Assembly: GCA_050258815.1 (NCBI GenBank)
Contig: JBLMZM010000290.1
Coordinates: forward strand, 10,873-74,872
DNA from: JAAXKN01 sp050258815
Lineage (GTDB): Bacteria; Bacteroidota; Ignavibacteria; Ignavibacteriales; SURF-24
Length of the DNA: 64,000 nucleotides
Direction of reading: 5' to 3'
In this document: positions 27,524-34,848 of the stretch, one piece after another
How positions within the stretch are numbered: position 1 is the stretch's first letter
How the letters are laid out: the number at the start of each line of letters is the position of its first letter
Notes under the pieces: model-generated
Told to the model about the DNA's origin: nothing
What the model saw: the letters and a program-made list of their open reading frames with translations, nothing else
Database searches by the model: none
Position numbers and translations under genes: made by a program

Positions 27524-27563
27524 CTGGAGAAGCCGGTGACGGCTTTCTCCAGATTTTTTTTTA
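27524..27563 (+). terminator. Rho-independent terminator of the orphan transcript
   Basis: CTGGAGAAGCCG pairs with CGGCT-T-TTCTCCAG (12 bp, one bulged T, GTGA loop) and is followed by a long T run. The only thing upstream on this strand that it could terminate is the putative transcript starting near 27379. The nearest real + gene upstream is more than 4 kb away. Confidence 0.85.
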
Positions 27564-27662
27564 TACCTTCCATCCCCTTCTAAAACTACACAAACGCATG
27601 TCAGGTATTTTGACTTTGATTTTTTTACTTTGTACTTTGTACACAAAACATTTGATTATACC

Positions 27663-28526
27663 ATGCTGAAACATCTAATCTTTTTTTTTATCGCTTTCAA
27701 TACTATTTTCCCTCAGGAATTTGAGTTCGTCACTGAGATCGGGAAATTTACCGGAGCCTCTTCATTCTCTTTTGTTCCTACAGGCGTTATCTATGTGGCA
27801 GACGCAATGGATAATGAAATTTATAAGATCGATACGGATGGTAATTTACTAAGATACATTGGCGGGTTTGGCTGGGATGCATCTTCCTTTGATGATCCTG
27901 CGGATATTTTTGCAACTGCATTAAAAGTGTATGTATCCGATAGGAATAACCACAGAATTCAGATATTTGATAAAGACCTTAATTTTTTGAATGAAGTAAA
28001 ATTCAGGAATGATCAGGGTAATAACAACGCTGAGGATTACAGGTTCGGATACCCGACGAGCAGCGGGGTATCATCAATGGGCGATTTATTTATACTGGAT
28101 TCAGAGAACAAAAGAGTTCTTAAATTTAATATTACCGGAGAATACGCTCTGCAATTCGGGAATTATCAATCGGGTTACTATGCGACAAATAATCCCAGGA
28201 AATTAGCCGTTACCCAGGATAACAGAATTCTTGTCCTTGATGATTCATCTATTGTAGTTTATGATCAGTTTGGTGCAGGGTTGGCAAAGATCAGGACGAA
28301 TACTGATTTAGTTAATATTAATGTTACCTTTGATCAGCTCGTCCTGAATTCGAAAGATAAGATTTTTGCTACTGAACTGTTACCGGGAAAAGAAACCCTC
28401 CTTGCTGAAGTAAAACTATCCGGATATGATTTCAAATCGGATATTTCAGAAGCCTTCATTTACAGAGATAATATATATATACTTACCCAGAAGCAGATCG
28501 TTATATTTAAAAGAAAAAAAGGCTGA
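27663..28526 (+). CDS. Secreted six-bladed beta-propeller (NHL-like) protein
   Basis: About 287 aa. The ATG at 27663 puts a signal peptide (LKHLIFFFIAFNTIF) at the N terminus; the frame opens at 27630 but that would bury it. NHL-type repeats follow: TGVIYVADAMDNEIYKIDTDG, ALKVYVSDRNNHRIQIFDKD and GDLFILDSENKRVLKFN each have the D.xNxRI/IxxF pattern. Usually such proteins are exported and bind ligands or other proteins. The stop overlaps the hairpin used by rpmB on the other strand. Confidence 0.75.
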   Translation: MLKHLIFFFIAFNTIFPQEFEFVTEIGKFTGASSFSFVPTGVIYVADAMDNEIYKIDTDGNLLRYIGGFGWDASSFDDPADIFATALKVYVSDRNNHRIQIFDKDLNFLNEVKFRNDQGNNNAEDYRFGYPTSSGVSSMGDLFILDSENKRVLKFNITGEYALQFGNYQSGYYATNNPRKLAVTQDNRILVLDDSSIVVYDQFGAGLAKIRTNTDLVNINVTFDQLVLNSKDKIFATELLPGKETLLAEVKLSGYDFKSDISEAFIYRDNIYILTQKQIVIFKRKKG

Positions 28527-28538
28527 GTGAACCAGCCT
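28513..28538 (-). terminator. Rho-independent terminator after rpmB
   Basis: AGGCTG/CAGCCT (6 bp, 7-base loop) is followed on the minus strand by a run of seven T and further T. It lies directly after the rpmB stop and overlaps the 3' end of the convergent beta-propeller gene. Confidence 0.75.
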
Positions 28539-28540
28539 CT

Positions 28541-28735
28541 TTATGCAACGGCTTTAACAACTTTATTGCTCTTAAGGCAAGTTGTGCAAACTTTCAGTTT
28601 GGTCTTTTTGCCATCAACTATGGCATTAACCTTCTGTAAGTTAGGCAACCATCTGGTCTTGGTTCTGTTGTTAGCATGGCTTACGTTGTGACCTGTTATG
28701 GGACCTTTTCCGCAAATTTCACATACTCTAGACAT
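28541..28735 (-). CDS. rpmB: Ribosomal protein bL28
   Basis: 64-aa large-subunit ribosomal protein. The ATG at 28735 begins MSRVCEICGKGP, the usual bL28 start, with GGAG seven bases upstream. The frame can be read back to 28789 but that extension is not family-like. Two cysteine pairs (CEIC and CTTC) mark the zinc-binding C+ form, so it is not the C- form some bacteria induce under zinc limitation. It is followed immediately by a terminator and is transcribed alone. Confidence 0.96.
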   Translation of the reverse strand: MSRVCEICGKGPITGHNVSHANNRTKTRWLPNLQKVNAIVDGKKTKLKVCTTCLKSNKVVKAVA

Positions 28736-28953
28736 TATAACTCCATTTTTTTGAATTATAAATATAAGGTTATTTTTACAGTTAATCAAGAATTTTAAGA
28801 TTTAGTCTTTTAATTATCCTTCCCTTTTTCAAATTTCAGTTTTCAGGAGACTGGGGAAACCGGTTTTGTTTTGAGTTTTAGCTACATTACAGTTTACAGA
28901 TTTAATTTGTATCTTTATATGTTAAGAATTTGACACTTAATTTTTAGGTCCTG

Positions 28954-29418
28954 ATGAGATACCTGTATAGAATTGTTATTTTTACCCTTATTTTGGTTTG
29001 GTGTACAGGAATTATGGCCGAATTCCTCATCCCCTCTTCTGGCCTATTTGCTATAGTTTACCCTTTTGCAAATCTTTGCTATTCTCATGTCTGCCACCAG
29101 TTACCGCAAAAAACTATTGTATTTGGTCAGTCTCATCTCCTGGTATGTTCAAGATGTGCTGGAATATACGCAGGAGTTCTGCTTTCATCGTTTCTCTCAC
29201 TTTTTGTATTTGATTATATAAATAAAAAATTAAAATTAATGTATCTATACCTGGCCGCCCTGCCAATGCTGACTGATGTAATTTTCTATTCCATCCATAT
29301 GTATTCCTATTCTAAAATAATTGCTTTTATTACAGGAATTCTTTTAGGTTCGGTAGGATTTTTTTATATTTTGGAGGCCTTTGAAAATTTTATTTTAAAA
29401 TCTAACTCTGATATATAA
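28954..29418 (+). CDS. DUF2085 membrane protein
   Basis: 154 aa with about four transmembrane helices. The signature SHVCHQLPQKT..FGQSHLLVCSRCAGIYAG (about 46-78) is the conserved DUF2085 core; its Cys and His residues could bind a metal. Function unknown. It is followed after nine bases by another small membrane-protein gene, so the two appear to be an operon. The 160 bases upstream lie between divergent genes and should hold promoters for this gene and rpmB. Confidence 0.82.
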   Translation: MRYLYRIVIFTLILVWCTGIMAEFLIPSSGLFAIVYPFANLCYSHVCHQLPQKTIVFGQSHLLVCSRCAGIYAGVLLSSFLSLFVFDYINKKLKLMYLYLAALPMLTDVIFYSIHMYSYSKIIAFITGILLGSVGFFYILEAFENFILKSNSDI

Positions 29419-29427
29419 GGATATTAA

Positions 29428-29946
29428 TTGAAAAAGTATTTACCGGCTTTGGTCTGCGGATTTGCGGCAGGCGTTCTGAATATTGTACCCATAGTAAAAA
29501 GTCTCTCCTGTTGCATGATTATACCTGTAGCTGCATTTATTTCATTAGTGCTGAACCAGAAAGCAACCGGAAGTAAGCTACACATAAAACCAGGCATGGC
29601 TGTGTTTTTCGGATTGATGACAGGAATGATTGCTGCTTTCTTCAGCAGCTTTTTTGATGTTTTGATAATATATATTACCAGGAGCAGTGAACTGACCTCT
29701 GCCCTGCCGGAACTTGAGAAAATGATGTCAAATTTCTATCCCAGTTCACTCTCAACGGATATCATGAATGTTATGTATAAAATGTCAGATGATATTTCGA
29801 AATATGGATTTTCAACAATATACACCGTTTCTGTTTTCATGAGCAGTCTTATTGTCGACTCAATTTTCGGTATTGTCGGAGGCCTTATTAGTATGCAGAT
29901 ATTAAACAAAAGAAATGAAGCTGATAAGAACGGAAGTGGATACTGA
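29428..29946 (+). CDS. Hypothetical four-helix membrane protein
   Basis: 172 aa. It starts with TTG at 29428, with AAGGA seven bases upstream and nine bases after the previous stop. About four hydrophobic helices, a GMAVFFGLMTGMIAAFFSSFFD segment and a C-terminal glycine-rich helix are seen. The topology recalls DUF4199-type proteins, but I am not sure of that. Probably co-expressed with the DUF2085 gene. Confidence 0.6.
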   Translation: MKKYLPALVCGFAAGVLNIVPIVKSLSCCMIIPVAAFISLVLNQKATGSKLHIKPGMAVFFGLMTGMIAAFFSSFFDVLIIYITRSSELTSALPELEKMMSNFYPSSLSTDIMNVMYKMSDDISKYGFSTIYTVSVFMSSLIVDSIFGIVGGLISMQILNKRNEADKNGSGY

Positions 29947-30054
29947 ATTTAAATTTCGTTGGTCCTTACTTTTTGAGCGAAATTATGGAGTTTTATATTC
30001 TGTCCGGTATTTATTAATAACTAGTTTTATTAAACAATTAAACCCTGAATTCAC

Positions 30055-30360
30055 ATGATAACAGCATTTATATTTTTTATACATCTTGTCTTTATTACAG
30101 TCATATTTACTCAAAAATGGCAGACTGAGTCATTGTCTGCGGCATGGTTAAACGTTGGACTTATCATTATCTTGTTTTCTGTTGGCTGGTCAATTACAGG
30201 AATGATAGCAAAGGCGCTGATGGACACAAAAGGATTCGGGCTTTACTTTGACAGAGATACTTTTTCCTTATTCCTTCTCAGTATTGCTGAGTTTGTTTTT
30301 TACAAAATTTATTACGGGAATAAGGAAAAAGATACTATTGAAGACGATATGGAAAAATGA
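30055..30360 (+). CDS. Small three-helix membrane protein, hypothetical
   Basis: 101 aa with three hydrophobic segments (about 1-18, 30-52, 66-84) and a charged C-terminal tail. The family is not recognised. The last 26 bases overlap the 3' end of the convergent TonB-like gene. It lies about 108 bases after the previous gene on the same strand. It is likely real because of the regular hydrophobic pattern and its place in a run of small membrane proteins. Confidence 0.55.
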   Translation: MITAFIFFIHLVFITVIFTQKWQTESLSAAWLNVGLIIILFSVGWSITGMIAKALMDTKGFGLYFDRDTFSLFLLSIAEFVFYKIYYGNKEKDTIEDDMEK

Positions 30361-31120
30361 TTACAGCTGTTTGTTCCATCTGTTTCTGACCTGAGGGTAA
30401 GGGTTCAAACCTCCACTGACGCAATGAATTAATTGCGGCATTTTCCAGCCGGGTATCTGATTTCATTATAGGGAAAATTGTGCCAACCGTACCATCCGGG
30501 AGAATAGTAAACTTTAGTTTTACATCAATTTCCTTGGATACTCCTTCAGGATACTTGGGCAATACATAACTGTAGATACGGCGGTTACCTTTACCACCCC
30601 AGAAAATGTCATAACCATCACCATTTGCATCGCCTGAGCCATTACCATTCCCGGAACCTCTGCCTATACCATTGCCGATCCCGGTACCCAAAGGATTTGT
30701 TCCTATTCCGGCTGCTCCATTGGTTCCTGTCTTCACCCCCTGTGTTGTACCAGTATTGCCTGTGCTCGTTTTGGTATCCTTTTTCTCAACATCCGCTTTT
30801 GCTGCGATATTATCGTTTTCATTATTCAATGCTTTTGGGGGCTCAACTTTAGGCAAATCCTTTGTCTTAATTTCTTCCTTAACAACCTCTTTAGATGAAC
30901 TCACCTCAGGAGTACCCAGTTCTTCATTCTGAACAGACTCAACCTGAGTCATTCCATTGCCGCCTCCACCTGATCCTCCCGGATTCCCAAAACCAACCTC
31001 CACATAATCATTGGGAGTGATTTCTATTGTATGTTTGAACAATAGAAAAAGCATTACAATTAATCCATGAACTCCAATTGAAGTAAGATACGAGGTATTT
31101 CTTATTTTAGGATATGTCAT
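30335..31120 (-). CDS. TonB-type energy transducer
   Basis: 261 aa. One N-terminal transmembrane helix (about 12-28) is followed by a glycine-rich then Lys/Pro/Glu-containing periplasmic linker and a C-terminal TonB domain (about 190-261) with LPDGTVG and INSLRQWRFEPLP. It would couple the proton-motive force to outer-membrane transporters. It is the last gene of the run that starts at 38679, and a beta-barrel protein gene sits two genes upstream. No exbB/exbD genes are in the window. Confidence 0.87.
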   Translation of the reverse strand: MTYPKIRNTSYLTSIGVHGLIVMLFLLFKHTIEITPNDYVEVGFGNPGGSGGGGNGMTQVESVQNEELGTPEVSSSKEVVKEEIKTKDLPKVEPPKALNNENDNIAAKADVEKKDTKTSTGNTGTTQGVKTGTNGAAGIGTNPLGTGIGNGIGRGSGNGNGSGDANGDGYDIFWGGKGNRRIYSYVLPKYPEGVSKEIDVKLKFTILPDGTVGTIFPIMKSDTRLENAAINSLRQWRFEPLPSGQKQMEQTAVIIFPYRLQ

Positions 31121-31150
31121 CTTTGTTTTGTCTTCTCTATAAAATCAACA

Positions 31151-33058
31151 CTATTTGTCTAATCTTTTAAGTATATTCTGGGCTTCCTCAAGTGATGAAT
31201 AGTCCCCTATTCTGACTCTGAACCAGGTCTTTCCATTTTTAGGTGCATATTTGGTAACATACGCATCATATCCCTCTCCCCTGAAGTGTCTGACCCTTTT
31301 ATCTGCTTCAGTCTTAGTTGCCCAGGATGATTCCTGAATTGTAAACCTGCTGCCATCGGAAAATATAAATTCCCTGACAAGTTTATCTTTTGTATCGCTC
31401 CTGAGAGGGACACTGGTAGGCTCTGCCACTTCGACCTTTTTTTGAGGAGTCCTTGTTACTGCAGTATTATTCTTATCAGTTTCTTTTCCATTTCCCTGAT
31501 TTGTTTTGGAATTATCAGCCTGAATAGTTTCGGTAACAACAGATCCGGTCTTTTTTTCTTCAGTTGCGGGTGGTTCTGTAGTTTTATCATCAGGAGTTTT
31601 GCTTATTGTCTCTTTCTCTTTATTATCACTGTTATTTGGGATAACAGTCACAGGAACATCATAATCTCTTTGTATCACCTGCGCCGGTTTGGGTGATTTC
31701 CCATTCTGTGCAGATAAAAGTGCATCCTGCTCAGTCTTTTTGCTGCCTAAAAAATAGTAAACGCCGCCAGCAGTAATCAAAATTACCAACGCAAGAACGG
31801 CCCAGAATAACGGAGACAATTTTTCCTTAGCTTCCTGTTCATCCTCTGCATCAAGTAAGGGATTTACCCCCTCTTCATTACGCATGGGAATGCCGGCTTC
31901 TTCCATGGAATCCGGTTCCTCCTCAGGGATTCCTACATTCGGAATTTCAGTCTCATCTTTCACCAAATCATTTTCTTCAATCCCGGCCATCTGATCCGGG
32001 TTTTCTATAAACGGGTCCAGGGCCTGGTCCCCCTCCATATCAATGAGCATATCAAGCTTATTATCAAGCCCATCGATCTGCGCATCAGCAAAATCAAAAG
32101 TCTGCTCAGTTTCAGGCAGGGATTCTGCTTCCGATATATTTCCGGGAGTATCTGAAAATACGTCCGCCTCTGTTTTCACCCAATCATCAAAAACATCTTT
32201 CTGGAGACTCATTTCCAGGTCCAGAAGACTGTTTGCACTAAGAGGATCAGTCATTCCGGGTTCTTGTTTTAACTCGGTAATGTTTTCATCAATGCCAAAG
32301 TTATCACTTAAATCGCCACTGATTTCTGAATCTATTACGTTTATATCTACTTCGTCAGTAGTATTATCATTTTCATCTTTTTCCAGATTTGCGACAGTGT
32401 CAAATACAGATTCCGGACCAAGCAGATCGTCATTATCCTGGCCAAAAGTTTCAGGCTCACCGCTCTCAGTTCCAAAATTCCAGGCAATATGCTCTGTTTC
32501 AGATTCAGTCAATGAAGGTTCGGTATCATTTTCAGAATTAAAGACCGGCTGCTTCTTGACATCATTAGAAAGCACAAGAGGATTGTAATCAATATTAAAG
32601 TCATTTAGCTGGATTGATTTCGACAACAGGCTATCGACCTTATCTTCAAATGACTTCTGAAGCATTATATATGAGGATTGTACCAGGAATTCATTCTTTT
32701 TCTGGCCGGAAATAGGGATTAAAGGTTTGTCGACGCTGATACTGAAAACAGAATCATCAAATCCGTGAACTTCCTTGTTTTGAGGATTTACCTGGAAAAC
32801 AAGTACTTCATTCAAATCTCTTTTGTCATATTTTAAAGGTACAAATAAAAGAAAAAATGAAGATTTTTCAGCATTATCGGATTCCCCGTTCTTTCTCTTC
32901 TTAAGCTGGAATATCCCTATTTCAGGAATTCTTATCGATTCATTAACTCCAAGCAGTTCGGCTACCTTCTGCAGAAAGACGTCAAAGGCCACCGTTATTT
33001 CCTTGTCGGCAGCAGAAAGTGTGGCTGATATTTTATTTATTAGTTCTTCTTTTTTCAT
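31151..33058 (-). CDS. HU-like domain + SPOR-domain membrane protein
   Basis: About 635 aa. Residues 1-60 (MKKEELINKISATLS...IPEIGIFQLKKRK) resemble the HU-like DNA-binding domain found at the N terminus of SPOR proteins in Bacteroidota. A long acidic, probably disordered region follows (about 170-410), then one transmembrane helix (WAVLALVILITAGGVYYFLG), a Thr/Lys-rich linker and a C-terminal SPOR domain (about 560-635), which binds denuded septal peptidoglycan. The start at 33058 is preferred over 33109 because it opens directly with the HU-like domain. A nucleoid-to-septum link is possible but inferred. Confidence 0.82.
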   Translation of the reverse strand: MKKEELINKISATLSAADKEITVAFDVFLQKVAELLGVNESIRIPEIGIFQLKKRKNGESDNAEKSSFFLLFVPLKYDKRDLNEVLVFQVNPQNKEVHGFDDSVFSISVDKPLIPISGQKKNEFLVQSSYIMLQKSFEDKVDSLLSKSIQLNDFNIDYNPLVLSNDVKKQPVFNSENDTEPSLTESETEHIAWNFGTESGEPETFGQDNDDLLGPESVFDTVANLEKDENDNTTDEVDINVIDSEISGDLSDNFGIDENITELKQEPGMTDPLSANSLLDLEMSLQKDVFDDWVKTEADVFSDTPGNISEAESLPETEQTFDFADAQIDGLDNKLDMLIDMEGDQALDPFIENPDQMAGIEENDLVKDETEIPNVGIPEEEPDSMEEAGIPMRNEEGVNPLLDAEDEQEAKEKLSPLFWAVLALVILITAGGVYYFLGSKKTEQDALLSAQNGKSPKPAQVIQRDYDVPVTVIPNNSDNKEKETISKTPDDKTTEPPATEEKKTGSVVTETIQADNSKTNQGNGKETDKNNTAVTRTPQKKVEVAEPTSVPLRSDTKDKLVREFIFSDGSRFTIQESSWATKTEADKRVRHFRGEGYDAYVTKYAPKNGKTWFRVRIGDYSSLEEAQNILKRLDK

Positions 33059-33210
33059 ACTATAAATAATTCTTTCAAAATGATGATCATAAATTACAAA
33101 ACTGAACAATCAATATGCAGAAAATTTAATGCAGGTCGGCCATGATTATTAAAAAAAGCACTCATTTTAACTGCCATTTACCTACATTTGCTTAAATTAT
33201 TGTAATTGAT

Positions 33211-34848
33211 CTACCATCTATAATCAATTCCGAAAAGAATATCAAATGGCTTTTCCACGTATCCGTACCAGTAGTAATTATTTCTGTTAAACAGATTTGA
33301 AACTTCGGAAAATATATCAAAATTATGCTTAATTTCATAACCCAAACGGAAAGACAAATCTGCAAATCCGGGCACTTCTGTTTTATTCTGAATATCTGCA
33401 TAGCTCCATGATTTCAAGGCCAGTTTTGTTCCAGCAGTAAATCCATTTGAGAAATCATAGGAATAACTAAGGTTTGAAGTAAAAGCAGGATTAAATGGAA
33501 TCCTTTTAGCATGAGGTGTCTGGAAATCCTCAAGCTGAACATCTCCATAGAAGGTACCAAACGGACCCAGGTGAAACAGAAGGTTTACAAATCCGCCAAA
33601 CCTGTTGGCCTCAGTCTGCATTATATCGAATCTGCCTTTTGGAGTTGTTGCATAAGCAAAGTTGTCAAAAACTTCAGGACCATTAAAAGGAGTAAATGTT
33701 CTGAAGTACGCAAAATTCTTGTATTTCGTATATCGTACCCCACCTTCTAGCTCAAAGTAAGTATCAAACTCATATTTTACTGCTAGTTTCAGGTTACTTA
33801 TGCTTTTTTCAAAAACGTTAGGCACATTTACATTGGAATACCTGTTGGTTTCGACGAAACTGTTCACAGTTTTAAAGTCGGCATGAGGAGTAAATTCTCC
33901 CAAAAGTGAAATCTCATCATTTATCTTAAAAGAGAAAAAGAACTGAGGGGTAAACAGCCAGCTTGTATCGGTCCCGGCATAATATAACCCGCCACCGAGC
34001 ATCAGGTCGTCTGAAGGTTTTAACTTCAGTGAAGCATTGCTTTCAAAGAAATTATTTGCAGCATTTCCAATAAACTTCTTATTCAGGTTCTGATTCTTAT
34101 AATCAATTCCTGCATTGATAATAAATCCGTTATAACCGGTCTCAATAAAGGCCTGCGAAGAAAAAAGTTTTTCATTTACATCATTGTCACTGAGCGAAAT
34201 AAAATCTTCAGAAAGGTTCAGCCCAAACTTAAAATTCTGCATCAAAAGATTTGAAACACTTCCGGAAATTCTGCCTCTGTTTATTAACCTTGAATCTGTT
34301 GGTTTGTCAGAAGCAAAATAATTGAAACTGCGAATGTCATATTTACCCCCGAGATTAAATCGTGTTCCAGGGAAAAAGCTTCCTGTATCTGAAGTGAAAA
34401 AGGAGCTGGCTAAATCTATTCCTGAATAGCTATTGCCTGCATTACTTACATAAGCCCTGTCGTTTCTGGCAAAGAGTTTACCAAAGAATACTCCCTTCTC
34501 AAAGCTTTGTCCATATGAAAGTTCGCCGTCAGGCAATCTATAGTATCCGAGACCCAATATAGCCCTTCCGTTATAATCAGAAGTTTTGACCTTAAAAGTG
34601 ACTTCCTTTTTAACCGGATTGGAGATTTCCGCGATGGGAAGATCTTCTGGTGAATATATGGGTTTTAAAAATTCATTAGACAGAGTTGAAACCAGGCTGG
34701 CCTTAGGCTTTGTAACCGTCGGCAGGCTTACTCTTTCAACACCGGTTATAACAAATTCCGGCAGTTCAACACTCTGGCCATTTTGTTTATTATCCTGCGC
34801 CAGCAGTGCAAGTGGAACAAACAGCAGAAAAACAATCTTTTTTATCAT
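33211..34848 (-). CDS. Outer-membrane beta-barrel protein, TonB-dependent-receptor-like without plug
   Basis: 545 aa. The signal peptide (1-17) is followed by ELPEFVITGVERV, which looks like the N-terminal segment of TonB-dependent receptors. The rest is alternating beta strands ending in an aromatic residue (GIDYRW), as in outer-membrane barrels. A complete plug domain is not seen; the size fits a 22-strand barrel with little else. The first four bases overlap the preceding TPR gene (ATGA), so the two are coupled. Substrate unknown. Confidence 0.75.
   Translation of the reverse strand: MIKKIVFLLFVPLALLAQDNKQNGQSVELPEFVITGVERVSLPTVTKPKASLVSTLSNEFLKPIYSPEDLPIAEISNPVKKEVTFKVKTSDYNGRAILGLGYYRLPDGELSYGQSFEKGVFFGKLFARNDRAYVSNAGNSYSGIDLASSFFTSDTGSFFPGTRFNLGGKYDIRSFNYFASDKPTDSRLINRGRISGSVSNLLMQNFKFGLNLSEDFISLSDNDVNEKLFSSQAFIETGYNGFIINAGIDYKNQNLNKKFIGNAANNFFESNASLKLKPSDDLMLGGGLYYAGTDTSWLFTPQFFFSFKINDEISLLGEFTPHADFKTVNSFVETNRYSNVNVPNVFEKSISNLKLAVKYEFDTYFELEGGVRYTKYKNFAYFRTFTPFNGPEVFDNFAYATTPKGRFDIMQTEANRFGGFVNLLFHLGPFGTFYGDVQLEDFQTPHAKRIPFNPAFTSNLSYSYDFSNGFTAGTKLALKSWSYADIQNKTEVPGFADLSFRLGYEIKHNFDIFSEVSNLFNRNNYYWYGYVEKPFDILFGIDYRW

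Larger units (their letters stand above)
27114..27662. other. Intergenic stretch of about 550 bases holding an orphan transcription unit
   Basis: Between tRNA-Gln (-) and the beta-propeller gene (+). The first ~220 bases are AT-rich with nothing I can support except the tRNA promoter zone. From 27344 there is a promoter-like pair, operator-like repeats, a ribosome site with an 11-codon frame, a hairpin and a terminator, each listed separately. The last ~100 bases should hold the promoter of the beta-propeller gene. A possible 87-codon frame on the minus strand (27383-27646) has no coding character. Confidence 0.6.
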
